Shown here in pieces: positions 7,413 through 16,299 of a stretch of DNA of 64,000 nucleotides; position 1 is the stretch's first letter, and every line of letters begins with the position of its first letter. The DNA comes from Candidatus Bathyarchaeota archaeon. Lineage in GTDB: Archaea; Thermoproteota; Bathyarchaeia; JAPDIZ01. The position numbers and the translations under genes were made by a program. The notes beneath the pieces were generated by a model that did no database searches, was not told the origin of the DNA, and worked only from the letters and a program-made list of their open reading frames with translations. The DNA is taken from NCBI GenBank assembly GCA_029259355.1, contig JAPDIZ010000004.1, forward strand, positions 62,001 to 126,000, read 5' to 3'.

Positions 7413-8326
7413 TGGGGGGTAAATCCCTGCGAATAGAGTGTGACTTCTGTGGAAAGGTACTGAGGAGATATGGAGAAGTTTTTAAGTGTAGATACTGCGG
7501 TGGAGTTTTCTGCGCAGAGCATAGGCTACCACCAAATCACCAGTGCCTAGGAATAGATAGGTGGGTTGAGGAGGGTACTAGGCCCTACGAAACCCTTCTC
7601 TCGCCGCTCGAGCAGCCAGCGGCTTACGAAACCACACGATCCCCGCCTCCAGACCGTGGTATAAGTCCTTGGACATTACTACTAGCTATAGCTTTGATTT
7701 TTTCCCTGCTATTCAACGCATACTTCTACACCGTGGTCGGTAATCTTCAAAAGCGGTACTCAGACCTACAGACGAAGTACGAAGAACTCTACAAGGAGTA
7801 TTCGGAGATCAAGCAAGTCTACGACGAGCTTGTGAAAGTTCCCGCAAACTACTATAGCTCAAACCACTTCGCTGACTACTCGGGAACCTACTCAGAGCTA
7901 TGCTCCTTCTTAGCAAGCTTAGGACCAGTCCACAGCTATGAGGAAAACGTGTTTGACTGCAGCGAGTTCGCCTCCTACCTCGAGTGGGCTTTAGAGGACG
8001 CTGGCTTCGACGCTTACATAGTTGTTGGCCCAGACCCCTCGGGAAAAAGCTCGCAGGCTCTGCATGCATGGGTGTTGGTCAAGACTTCTGACGGAAGAGA
8101 GGTTATGGTGGAGCCCACAGCTTTCTCCGCAAAGAATTACCCCATAGAGCTGCTCTACTATCGATACTACGGCATAGCTCCTGGTGTAGTCAACGAGCTG
8201 AAGTATGGCGAATCAGCTCACAACTACTGGAGGTACAACCAGTGCTTCAAAAACGTCTACCAAGCAGTAAACGCCTTTCGCTCGGTTGATGAGTGGGACT
8301 GGTGGACGGTTTTGCCTCCTCCCTAA
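7412..8326 (+). CDS. AN1 zinc finger - TM - transglutaminase-like protein
   Basis: Three parts in one chain. Residues 10-45 form an AN1-type zinc finger with Cys10, 13, 26, 29, 34, His37, His43 and Cys45. Residues about 87-109 are a membrane helix, followed by a short coiled coil (112-142). From about 145 comes a transglutaminase-like core with a candidate triad Cys183 (FDCSEF), His218 (LHAWV) and Glu234 (VEPTA). AN1 fingers are ubiquitin/membrane-traffic domains in eukaryotes. The orientation predicts a cytoplasmic zinc finger and an external peptidase or cross-linking domain. It is the last gene of the V4R-roadblock operon, so a signal crossing the membrane is plausible, though unproven. 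Confidence 0.85.
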   Translation: MGGKSLRIECDFCGKVLRRYGEVFKCRYCGGVFCAEHRLPPNHQCLGIDRWVEEGTRPYETLLSPLEQPAAYETTRSPPPDRGISPWTLLLAIALIFSLLFNAYFYTVVGNLQKRYSDLQTKYEELYKEYSEIKQVYDELVKVPANYYSSNHFADYSGTYSELCSFLASLGPVHSYEENVFDCSEFASYLEWALEDAGFDAYIVVGPDPSGKSSQALHAWVLVKTSDGREVMVEPTAFSAKNYPIELLYYRYYGIAPGVVNELKYGESAHNYWRYNQCFKNVYQAVNAFRSVDEWDWWTVLPPP

Positions 8327-9123
8327 GTGGCTTGGGCAAGCGGCGCCAAAAAGTTCTCGGCGTATGAGAGGAGCTCGCTATCCAGCCTCTGGTGCTCTCT
8401 GAAGTGCTGGTTTGGGTCGTTGGTCAGAGTATATAGCCAGTAAAACCAGAAAAGCCCCATGGTAAGGACGTAAAGCACTACGTAAAGAACGATGTTTCTC
8501 TCGGGAAACCTATACCACTTCGAGAACTCGGGGAAGGATTTCTCCACCCCAAGCTCCTTAACAGCTCTCGACATCTCCTCCAACACCACAGCTTCTCTCT
8601 TGAAGTGGTCGACGAAGTCCTTGTTTAGGAAGTAAGCTACATAAAAAACCACCAAGGGAACTACTAGCTGGAGAATCGCCCAGAGGACTGGGCCCTTTTC
8701 TCCGCTCTCGATCCTCATCTCCGCCAAGTCTCTATCGACCTGGTGGAGAATGGCATCTGCAACTCCCCCTCTCTTCTTGCTAACCTCAGATATGAGTTCG
8801 TGTAGGGATTCCAGCATGAGGAGGGATCTAGCGAAGTGATCGTTTCTGCGCTTGATCCACTTGTAGACGACGTATATGTTGACGAGGGGCCCAAGTCCCA
8901 TTATGAGGAGGCCGACGAGGGATAAGCCGTAAAGGAAGTACTCGATGACCATCACAGCAACTCCTGCTAAGACGAGCAGAGCTGGTAGGTAGGGCATTAT
9001 CAGTGGCATCACGTAGTCTGTTTTCGCAGCTTTGTAGAAATCTCTGCGCAGGTTTTCCAAGCTAACACTCGCTGATTCCAACCTAACCTCCTCCGAGCCA
9101 TTGAATTGGCTTGCAAAACTCAT
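8323..9123 (-). CDS. Four-helix membrane protein, DUF4234-like
   Basis: 266 residues with paired hydrophobic hairpins at about 40-60 and 65-88, and again at 147-167 and 212-232. The second pair carries YVVLYVLTMGLFWFYWLYTLTND followed by PNQHFREHQRLDSELL, which resembles the DUF4234 pattern of membrane proteins of unknown role. A long amphipathic helix joins the two hairpins. The gene overlaps the convergent AN1-transglutaminase gene by 4 nt. Function unknown. Confidence 0.7.
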   Translation of the reverse strand: MSFASQFNGSEEVRLESASVSLENLRRDFYKAAKTDYVMPLIMPYLPALLVLAGVAVMVIEYFLYGLSLVGLLIMGLGPLVNIYVVYKWIKRRNDHFARSLLMLESLHELISEVSKKRGGVADAILHQVDRDLAEMRIESGEKGPVLWAILQLVVPLVVFYVAYFLNKDFVDHFKREAVVLEEMSRAVKELGVEKSFPEFSKWYRFPERNIVLYVVLYVLTMGLFWFYWLYTLTNDPNQHFREHQRLDSELLSYAENFLAPLAQAT

Positions 9124-9219
9124 TAAAGGTTTATCGTCGAATCGTATCTTCCTCAGGCTTTAAAGCTCTTGAAGCGAAAAATGGGTAAAGAACGCTACAT
9201 GGGAGGAAAGGGCGTTGAG

Positions 9220-10422
9220 ATGAGCGTGGAGGCTCCTCCTCGGTATAGGTGGGTTGCGCTTTCGCTGGCCTTCTCCCTAGCCTTCATAGAGCACATACTG
9301 CTCTTCTCCTACTCCCCCTTGATCCCCGACGTAGTAGAGGGGTTTGGCTTGTCCTACGCAGAAGCGGGGGCGGTGTTCTCCATCTGCATCGCTATGCTAA
9401 TACTGCTGCGAATCCCATGGGGGGTTGTGGTGGATAAGATCGGCCTTAGAGCTTCGGGGACGCTCGCATCTGCGTTCATGGCTGCTGGTGGGCTGCTGAG
9501 GTGCTACGCCCCAACCTACGCCACCTTCTTGGCAGCAAACGCTCTGCTCGGCGTAGGCGTTGCGGTAGTGGTTTTGGTGCTGCCTAGGGTGGTGGCTAAG
9601 TGGTTTCCTCCCAAAGAAACTGGCTTCGCCACTTGGCTGTACGTAAGTGGCTTTGCCATTGGAAGCATAGCAGCTCTAGCACTCACACCCATCATACAGG
9701 CGAGCTTGCTGAGCTGGAGAGCTACTCTCGCTGTATATGGTTGGGTTGCGCTCGTCTTTACCTTCATCTGGTTCGCCTTAGCTAAGGAGCCGCGCTCAGC
9801 AGGAGCGGGGGGTGACGAGCACCTTCTTCAAGGCCTGAAGGAGGTTCTTGGGAAAAGAGATACTTGGCTCTTGACCGCTCTCTTCATCTTCTCCGGAGGT
9901 TGCTACGATACCTACGTCACTTGGCTGCCCACAATCCTCGAAGCTCGTGGCATACCGCATCAGCAGGCTGGAGTCTATGCATCAGCTGTCCCAATAGGCT
10001 TCCTCTTCTCAGCCCCCTTGATGGGCTTCCTATCGGACAAAGTTGGCTTGAGGAAGCCCTTTATCTATGGCTTTGCGCCGATTGCGGCTTTTTCGATTGC
10101 CCTAACCTACGCGATGCCTATAGAGGTGATCTGGGTAGCTCCTTTCGTGACTGGCTTCGCAATTCTGGGCATGTTCTCCGTCACCATGGCTATGGCTGCT
10201 GAAAACCCCTACCTCCTCCCATACGTGTCAACAGCGGTTGGCGTAATCTCCTCCGTTGGGAACTTGGGCTCTTTTCTGTTCCCCATGGCAGTCGGCTACG
10301 TAAGAGACGTTACCGGATCATTCTATGGAGCAACTCTTTTGCTAGGCGCTGTCCCTCTTCTAGGCATAGTTGTTGGCGCGTTAACAACTGAGACTGGGTG
10401 GAGAGCTGCTGGGAAGCAGTAA
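9220..10422 (+). CDS. Major facilitator superfamily transporter
   Basis: Twelve hydrophobic helices. The loop after helix 2 reads RIPWGVVVDKIGLR, a form of the MFS A-like motif, repeated in the second half as APLMGFLSDKVGLRKP. The closest recognisable types are the anion/oxalate-formate or nitrate-type MFS carriers, but the substrate cannot be read from sequence. I prefer the ATG at 9220 (SVEAPPRYRWVALSL), with AGGAAAGG upstream; a start at 9169 adds 17 charged residues. It ends 15 nt before the methanopterin synthesis gene and is probably cotranscribed with it. Confidence 0.88.
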   Translation: MSVEAPPRYRWVALSLAFSLAFIEHILLFSYSPLIPDVVEGFGLSYAEAGAVFSICIAMLILLRIPWGVVVDKIGLRASGTLASAFMAAGGLLRCYAPTYATFLAANALLGVGVAVVVLVLPRVVAKWFPPKETGFATWLYVSGFAIGSIAALALTPIIQASLLSWRATLAVYGWVALVFTFIWFALAKEPRSAGAGGDEHLLQGLKEVLGKRDTWLLTALFIFSGGCYDTYVTWLPTILEARGIPHQQAGVYASAVPIGFLFSAPLMGFLSDKVGLRKPFIYGFAPIAAFSIALTYAMPIEVIWVAPFVTGFAILGMFSVTMAMAAENPYLLPYVSTAVGVISSVGNLGSFLFPMAVGYVRDVTGSFYGATLLLGAVPLLGIVVGALTTETGWRAAGKQ

Positions 10423-10437
10423 GCGCTGGTGGTTTAG

Positions 10438-11397
10438 ATGGCTAAGGTGTTGGTTGAAGCTCCTGCAAGGCTTCACTTCGGAATTCTCGACATGAGAGGA
10501 GACTTGGGGAGGGTATACGGATCGGTTGGCTTAGCCATAGAGGAGCCTAGAACTGTGGTTGAAGCGCGTGAACACAGCGTGCTCAGGGTTGAGGGAGAGC
10601 GAGCTGAGGAGGCGAAAGCCTACGCCGAGAAGATCTTGGCTGCGTCGGGACGCCGCGGTGTCTGGCTCAGAGTGCTGGAGACTGCTCCGCAACACGTTGG
10701 CTTGGGCTCCGGAACCCAGCTTGCTCTATCCATTGGTGTAGCGATATCCGAATTGTTCAGGCTCAACCTCTCGGTGGAGGAGGTAGCGCTTTTGATGGGT
10801 AGGGCAGGGGTTTCGGGAGTAGGGACCTACGCCTTCAAGCTGGGCGGCTTCGTAGTCGATGGAGGGCGTAGGCTCGATGGAGAGGGGCGCGTCCCTCCCT
10901 TATTATTCAGGGCGAACTTTCCAGCAAACTGGTTCTTTGTCGTTGGCATACCCAGTGTCGAGAGAGGGTTGTCTGGCGATGTCGAGAAAAAAGCGATGGT
11001 TGAGACTAGTCGGCGAGCGCCTCTAGAGACAGCGGAAAAAGCTTCTAGAGTGTTGGTGATGAAGCTTCTTCCATCGCTTATTGAGGAAGACCCCGTGGGG
11101 TTTGGAGAAGCGCTTACGCATCTTCAGAGGATTGTAGGCGAATCCTTCTCTGAGGTGCAGGGAGGGGTCTACAGGCATCCCGTGATTGCTGAGGGCATCG
11201 AGTTTTTGTTGAGGAGTGGGGCGTGTGGAGCTGGGCAGAGCTCGTGGGGACCTACCTTCTACGGGCTAGTGGTTGGCAGAGAGCGCGCAGAGGACTTGGC
11301 TCATCGCCTCCAAGGCTTTCTCAAAGAGAGGTGTGGGGGAAAAGCATTCTTCGTAGCTGCGAACAACCGAGGAGCTAGGGTTTCAAAGCTTAGCTAG
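10438..11397 (+). CDS. Beta-ribofuranosylaminobenzene 5'-phosphate synthase-like GHMP protein
   Basis: A GHMP-kinase-fold protein of 319 residues. The N-terminus VEAPARLHFGILDMRGDLGRVYGSVGLAIEEP, the phosphate-loop HVGLGSGTQLALSIG and the late motif GACGAGQSSWGPTFYGLV are those of the enzyme that joins 4-hydroxybenzoate (or p-aminobenzoate) to PRPP, the first committed step of tetrahydromethanopterin synthesis. This implies the cell makes a methanopterin-type C1 carrier; it does not imply methanogenesis. Related kinases of unknown function share parts of the motif set. ATG start. Confidence 0.82.
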   Translation: MAKVLVEAPARLHFGILDMRGDLGRVYGSVGLAIEEPRTVVEAREHSVLRVEGERAEEAKAYAEKILAASGRRGVWLRVLETAPQHVGLGSGTQLALSIGVAISELFRLNLSVEEVALLMGRAGVSGVGTYAFKLGGFVVDGGRRLDGEGRVPPLLFRANFPANWFFVVGIPSVERGLSGDVEKKAMVETSRRAPLETAEKASRVLVMKLLPSLIEEDPVGFGEALTHLQRIVGESFSEVQGGVYRHPVIAEGIEFLLRSGACGAGQSSWGPTFYGLVVGRERAEDLAHRLQGFLKERCGGKAFFVAANNRGARVSKLS

Positions 11398-11405
11398 ATC
11401 TCAAG

Positions 11406-12485
11406 TTAGCGAAGGCAGCGCAGGACTAGCTCCGCTATGTGAGTTACTCTATTGCCTAGGCCAAGCTCTCTGGACACCATCTTGAACTGGTTGGTGCAGA
11501 ATATGCACGAAGAGAGTACCGCCTCTGTAGGCGTGCTTTTCAAAGCTTTTTCAGCCATAGCAAACGATAGGTCCTTAAACAGCGACCTAACACCTCCTCC
11601 AGCTCCACAGCAAAGCGCTTTCTCCCTGCTAAGCTCTGCCTCAACCACCTCTGCTCCACACATACGCGCTATTTCACGAGGAGCGTCATACAACCCCTCT
11701 GCTCTACCTAGGTAGCAGGGATCTAGGTAGGTATACCTCTCCGCTTTCTGAGGCGATACCCTCAGTCTACCCAACTTCATCAGCTCATGAATTACCTCAG
11801 TGATCTGCTTAACTCTAAAGCCAACTTCGCCCAAAACCCTTGGGTAGTAGTTCTTGAAGCATCGGTAGCAGCCCAAGCAGGGCACGATTATCTCCTTGAT
11901 GCCCAGCTCTTCAAACCTTTTGGCGTTTTTTTCAAACACCTTCTTAGCTAGCTTCAAGTCCCCAGCTCTGTAGACGTATATGCCGCAGCAGCCCTCGTCT
12001 CTGAGTATGCGGAAATCAACGCCCGCCTTCTTTAGCAGAAGGTAGGATGCTGAAGCTACTCCCGTCTCGACGTAGGAGGCCAAACACCCTATAAAAAGAA
12101 GCCTCTCAGAGTCTCTCTCCTCGTAGGGCTCGGGAAGCCACCGCAGCCTTTCCGAAGGTTCTCTTCCAAGAGCGTTCCCTCTCTCAACTATGGAGGCAAT
12201 CACCTCCCTCTGCCTACTGAAGGGGATTCCCCATTTCTCCACAAGCGCTATCCTAGCTTGCTCAACGATCTCCACCAAATCAAGCTCTTTTGGGCATACC
12301 TGGTTGCAAGCGTAGCACAGAGTGCAGCTGAAGAGGCTCTTCACAGCTTCGGGAGCAAACTCCCCTCTCAACACCTTATTTGCCACCCTAACTCTTCCCA
12401 GAGGAGACAGCTCAAGCTCTCCCGACACGCTGTAGGTGGGGCAAACCTCTAAGCAGGACTCGCACTCGATGCACTCATACTCCAT
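11406..12485 (-). CDS. HdrD/GlpC-like iron-sulfur protein with two CCG domains
   Basis: Two 4Fe-4S motifs come first (CIECESCLEVCP at residues 5-16 and CTLCYACNQVCP near 54-65), then two cysteine-rich CCG-type domains: GCLASY...EGCCG...PCLGCYRC and DPCYLGR...LCCGAGGG...SSCIFC. This is the layout of the HdrD/GlpC/LldE family, membrane-associated or soluble electron carriers that transfer electrons to heterodisulfides, quinones or flavoproteins. No FAD-dependent partner oxidase is adjacent, so the electron donor is unknown. ATG start; convergent with the preceding gene by 9 nt. Confidence 0.85.
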   Translation of the reverse strand: MEYECIECESCLEVCPTYSVSGELELSPLGRVRVANKVLRGEFAPEAVKSLFSCTLCYACNQVCPKELDLVEIVEQARIALVEKWGIPFSRQREVIASIVERGNALGREPSERLRWLPEPYEERDSERLLFIGCLASYVETGVASASYLLLKKAGVDFRILRDEGCCGIYVYRAGDLKLAKKVFEKNAKRFEELGIKEIIVPCLGCYRCFKNYYPRVLGEVGFRVKQITEVIHELMKLGRLRVSPQKAERYTYLDPCYLGRAEGLYDAPREIARMCGAEVVEAELSREKALCCGAGGGVRSLFKDLSFAMAEKALKSTPTEAVLSSCIFCTNQFKMVSRELGLGNRVTHIAELVLRCLR

Positions 12486-12628
12486 TGGCGCATCGCTATA
12501 GATGGCTTAAGTAGTAGAAAAACGCTTTCGCCAGCTTGAAGCTGTTACCCCTTTCTACTCACAGGCGTCGAAAGAGCTTATACCCCCTCGAAGCGTCTTC
12601 ATATGCGGTGGTTGTGTTGGCTGCTGTG

Positions 12629-12958
12629 GTGAGGGGTGGAGAGCTCGAGTGGGTTCCCCACAGGCTAAACCAGAAGATCTTGACTAAGCCCCTGCTGACG
12701 AAGGAGAAGCATGAGGTGGAGGCTACGGTGATCTACGTCTACGTCCCAGCGGGTGAGGGAGTCCCCGAGCACGTACATGATGAGCAAGACGACATCATCT
12801 ATTTGGTAAGCGGCGAGATAGTGGTTTGGGTTGATGGGCTTGGAGAGGTGAGGCTGAGCGAGGGAGACTTGGTGGGGGTTCCTAAGGGAACCAAGCACTG
12901 GGCTAGAGCTGAGAAAGACTCCTACGTGCTAGACGTGTTTGTCCCGCCTCTGCTCTAA
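12629..12958 (+). CDS. Small cupin-domain protein
   Basis: A single cupin: motif 1 is VPEHVHDEQDDIIYLVSGEI (His, His, Glu metal ligands) and motif 2 VGVPKGTKHWARAE (His). Such proteins are metal-binding isomerases, dioxygenases or sugar epimerase relatives; none can be chosen here. I place the start at GTG 12629 (RGGELEWVPHRLNQ), because the open frame from 12536 adds a low-complexity, non-native-looking stretch. Confidence in the domain is high, in the start low. Confidence 0.75.
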   Translation: MRGGELEWVPHRLNQKILTKPLLTKEKHEVEATVIYVYVPAGEGVPEHVHDEQDDIIYLVSGEIVVWVDGLGEVRLSEGDLVGVPKGTKHWARAEKDSYVLDVFVPPLL

Positions 12959-13052
12959 TGCAAGTGGTGTCTAGCTGGTTATATGCTGAGACATGTGATC
13001 TGGTGATGTGCTTCCTCGAGCGGTGCTGTGAGTTGCTTGATAGGGTTTAGCC

Positions 13053-14768
13053 ATGGTTTTAGTTGTTGCTGAAAAGCCATCGGTGGCTAGGTCTATTAGG
13101 AAGGCGATAAATGGAGACTTCAAAGCAGTTGCTCTCAGTGGCCACATACTCGACGTAGACTTTCCGCGAGAGTATGAGAGCTGGTGGAAGACTGACCCAA
13201 AAGACCTCTTCAACGCACCAGTTAGGTGGGTGGTTAGGGATAGGAAGGCGTATAGGGAGCTGGTCGAAGCTCTTAGGGAGCACGGAGACCTCATCGTGCT
13301 TGCAACAGACAATGACCACGAGGGCGAGCTCATCGCTTACGAGGTTCTCTTGATAGCCAAGGACATCTTGGGCAAGGCTAGGTATGCTAGGATGAGGTTC
13401 AACTCCACCACACCTCGTGAACTCAAGAAGGCTTGGGAAAACCTTGAGCCAGACCTTAACTGGGGATGGGTTTGGAAAGCGCAGTTTAGGAGAATGTTCG
13501 ACCTAGTTACGGGTGCAGCCTACACAAGGCTACTAACCACTTCAGCAAGGAGAGCTGGAGAAGACGTTAAGCTGATCTCTTGGGGAAGCTGCCAAACGCC
13601 CACGCTTTGGTTTGTTTCGGAGAGGGAGAAGCAGATCAGAGAGTTCAAGCCCCAAACCTACTACACCATAGAAGCTACTGTGCTCGTAGATGGCGTCGAG
13701 GTAAGGGTTTCTTCGCCAACCATGAAGAACGAGGAAGAGGCTAAGAAGCTCTTCGAGAAAGCTAGGGAGGCTGACCGCGCAGAGGTGACTTCTTTTGGCG
13801 TTGAGCAGGAGGTTGAGCGAAGGCCGCTTCCAACAGACACAGACTCTATGCTCCAAGACCTCGCCAAAGCTCTTGGGCTAAGCGCTTCCAAGATAATGGC
13901 TTTGGCTGAGGAACTCTACGCAGACGGCTACATATCCTACCCAAGGACAGAGACTAATCAGTGGATTGGGGTAAACCACAGATGGGTTTTGGAGATGCTT
14001 AAAAACTCCCACCTATCGAACTTGGTAAAGCTTGACTCCATCAACCCCAGAAGCGGCTCAAAAAACGATGGAGCACACCCACCCATACACCCAACTCAGC
14101 CATACCCACACCAAGACCTCAAGGCAAGGGTTTGGGAATACGTCGCCCGCAGGTATTTGGCGAACGTGGTGTATGGAGACGCGGTTTTCAACCGCTGGAG
14201 GCTTTCGGTTAGCTTGGGGGGCGTAGAGCTGGGCGCATCCAACAGGTACTTCGTAGACGAGGGCTTCTACCAAGTGTTTCCATACTTTAGGCCAAAGCAG
14301 CTCCTATGGATACCCGAGGCAAGGCTTGGGCAGCTCTTACCCGTAAAAGACGTTGAGCTAGCTAAGAAGAAGACCAAGCCTCCTCCACACCTAACCGAAG
14401 CTGAGCTTCTGAGGCTTTTGGAGGCTCACGGAATAGGAACAGACGCTACGAGGCACGAATATCCCTCGATCATTGTGAGGAGGGGGTATGCGGAGAAGAG
14501 GGGGAAGTCGTTTAGAATCACGGAGCTTGGAGAGCTGCTGATGAACTTGTTGGCTAACGTAGATCAAAGGCTGGTTACGCCAGAGACTAGGAAGCACGTC
14601 GAAGAGATGATGAAGAGGGTTGAGAAGGGGGAGCTGACCATGGAGGAAGCGCTTAAGCAATCCCTACAGATTTACGAAGAGCTATTTGCCGAGTTGGAGT
14701 CTGCGCTTAGGGGAAACGAGAAGGTTTGGGTTAGGGAGAGAAGAGCACCTGAACACCAGCGGCTTTAG
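13053..14768 (+). CDS. topA: Type IA DNA topoisomerase without zinc fingers
   Basis: 571 residues. The Toprim domain is at the N-terminus: LVVAEKPSVARSI with Glu7, and ATDNDHEGELIA with Asp86 and Asp88. The catalytic tyrosine is Tyr296 in GYISYPRTET. The C-terminal half has the EAELLRLLEAHGIGTDATRHEYPSIIV region typical of the IA toroid. The zinc-finger tail found in many archaeal TopA proteins is absent, so the enzyme is a topoisomerase III-like core that relaxes negative supercoils or resolves crossovers. Variation: TDND in place of the usual TDPD. No reverse gyrase helicase domain is fused. A TATA-like GTTATATG lies near 12980. ATG start. Confidence 0.92.
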   Translation: MVLVVAEKPSVARSIRKAINGDFKAVALSGHILDVDFPREYESWWKTDPKDLFNAPVRWVVRDRKAYRELVEALREHGDLIVLATDNDHEGELIAYEVLLIAKDILGKARYARMRFNSTTPRELKKAWENLEPDLNWGWVWKAQFRRMFDLVTGAAYTRLLTTSARRAGEDVKLISWGSCQTPTLWFVSEREKQIREFKPQTYYTIEATVLVDGVEVRVSSPTMKNEEEAKKLFEKAREADRAEVTSFGVEQEVERRPLPTDTDSMLQDLAKALGLSASKIMALAEELYADGYISYPRTETNQWIGVNHRWVLEMLKNSHLSNLVKLDSINPRSGSKNDGAHPPIHPTQPYPHQDLKARVWEYVARRYLANVVYGDAVFNRWRLSVSLGGVELGASNRYFVDEGFYQVFPYFRPKQLLWIPEARLGQLLPVKDVELAKKKTKPPPHLTEAELLRLLEAHGIGTDATRHEYPSIIVRRGYAEKRGKSFRITELGELLMNLLANVDQRLVTPETRKHVEEMMKRVEKGELTMEEALKQSLQIYEELFAELESALRGNEKVWVRERRAPEHQRL

Positions 14769-14897
14769 GTTTACGCAAGCATAGGGGTGGGCGTTATTCC
14801 TAAAGATCTTCTTGTCACTAGACAAGCTCTTTCACCAAATACCTTTACTACTTGAAGAAATGCTTAATAGAGCTTTGAGGCTTTTACTCCTCCCGCC

Positions 14898-16274
14898 ATG
14901 AGGAGGAGATGCTCTAGGAGTCGAGCAATCTCTCCCGTAGTGGCTGAGCTCCTCATAATAGCCATAGTGCTTGCAGCTACTCTAGTCACGTACTTCTGGC
15001 TAACGGGCGCTTTGGGCGGATACACTTCTACATCCTCAGCGGTTGAGGTTCTGCAGATAGAGTCCTACGTGGTTGAGGGAACAACCATAACCGTCTACGT
15101 AAGAAACGTTGGGTCGGCTACCGCCACAATCGACGCAGCCTACCTCGAGTCGCATGGAAACACCTACAAGCTTGAGCAAGCCACATCCCCATGCCAATCA
15201 GCAGTCGATATCTGGGGAGGAGATGAGTGGGCTGTAGACCCCACAACCCTCGAGACAACCCGAACCAAGTCGGGCAAGATAATCTACGACACCTTCATCT
15301 CCCAAAACCCCTCTATGTGGGATGATACCTATGTCGACTACAACAACGACTGGAGCGCGGTATACTACGACCCAGATGGGCTGAAGCTTCTGTCTAGAAG
15401 CGCAGATGGTTGGGCGGTTAGAGGCTTGATCACTCAACAAAGGGTTGTGGATTTAAGCAACTTACCAGTTGTCATCGAGGTTGATCTGCAGAAAACCAAC
15501 TACCACGTACCAGACGGAGACGCTGCAGCAAGCCCCTTCGCAGCTTGCCTATACCTAAGCAGCTCCAGAAAACAAAATCCATACTACGCAACCCCTTGGT
15601 TTGCGGCCAAGCTCTACCCAAGGTATCCCCCGAGCAGAACTGAGGCGCAGCTCGTAGCTAGGTCAACCACCATCGACTTACAAACCCTATACACGTGGGA
15701 CAGCGCCCCCAACTCCCAGCCAAGAGGCGTTTTTCTGCTGGTTTTTGACGAGCAGGGAAAGGTTAGGTACTGGTTCTGGGAGGGCGATAGAAGCGGAGCA
15801 CCCGATGAGAGCGGGGAGTGGAGCCCGTCTCAGCTCTCCGACGTATACAGCTCGGGACCGCTCTACCTATACCTCACCATAGACAACAGAGTAACCGCCT
15901 CCTCTAGAAAGGTCCACGTAAGGTATCTGCAGGTCTACAGCGGCTACTCCGTCACCGTATCTGGCGTCAAGCCTGGCTGGACTGTTCAGCTGGTGGATCA
16001 AAGCAACACAGTGCTTTTTGAGGAAGTCGCTACGGATTCAACAGTCACCATAGACCTCCTCGACTACATAGTTAGCCACGGCATGCCCATAAGGGGGTGC
16101 GTCAAGGTGTTGACGTACAGCGCTGAGGAGCACAGAGAGTATGGGGGAACCACGCTGTCGCCGGGAGAGATGAAGGCGCTGGTATTCTCTATACGAGACA
16201 TTCCTAGAGGCGAGTACGTCCTGAAGCTAACCACCAAAAGCGGCTACCAATGCGTATCCAACGTAGTGATCTAA
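14898..16274 (+). CDS. Secreted pilin-like protein with LamG/DUF2341-like domain
   Basis: The N-terminus RRRCSRSRAISPVVAELLIIAIVLA is an archaeal type III (pilin) signal: basic residues, then AISPVVAE and a hydrophobic helix, cleaved by an EppA/PibD-type peptidase. The next 60 residues (VEVLQIESYVVEGTTITVYVRNVG) form the beta-rich domain typical of archaeal pilins. Residues about 120-350 look like a concanavalin-type jellyroll (SAVYYDPDGLKLLSRS, LYLYLTIDNRVTASSRKVHVRYLQVYSGY). The C-terminus has a further beta domain. A related LamG membrane protein is at 57016. It is probably a surface adhesin subunit or sugar-binding pilin. ATG start. Confidence 0.78.
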   Translation: MRRRCSRSRAISPVVAELLIIAIVLAATLVTYFWLTGALGGYTSTSSAVEVLQIESYVVEGTTITVYVRNVGSATATIDAAYLESHGNTYKLEQATSPCQSAVDIWGGDEWAVDPTTLETTRTKSGKIIYDTFISQNPSMWDDTYVDYNNDWSAVYYDPDGLKLLSRSADGWAVRGLITQQRVVDLSNLPVVIEVDLQKTNYHVPDGDAAASPFAACLYLSSSRKQNPYYATPWFAAKLYPRYPPSRTEAQLVARSTTIDLQTLYTWDSAPNSQPRGVFLLVFDEQGKVRYWFWEGDRSGAPDESGEWSPSQLSDVYSSGPLYLYLTIDNRVTASSRKVHVRYLQVYSGYSVTVSGVKPGWTVQLVDQSNTVLFEEVATDSTVTIDLLDYIVSHGMPIRGCVKVLTYSAEEHREYGGTTLSPGEMKALVFSIRDIPRGEYVLKLTTKSGYQCVSNVVI

Positions 16275-16299
16275 AAAAGCCTGAAAAAGAGAAGGGGGT

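Noticed and set aside
10438-11397. Evidence for a methanogen
   Set aside because: The methanopterin synthesis enzyme also occurs in non-methanogens; no methanogenesis gene is visible.
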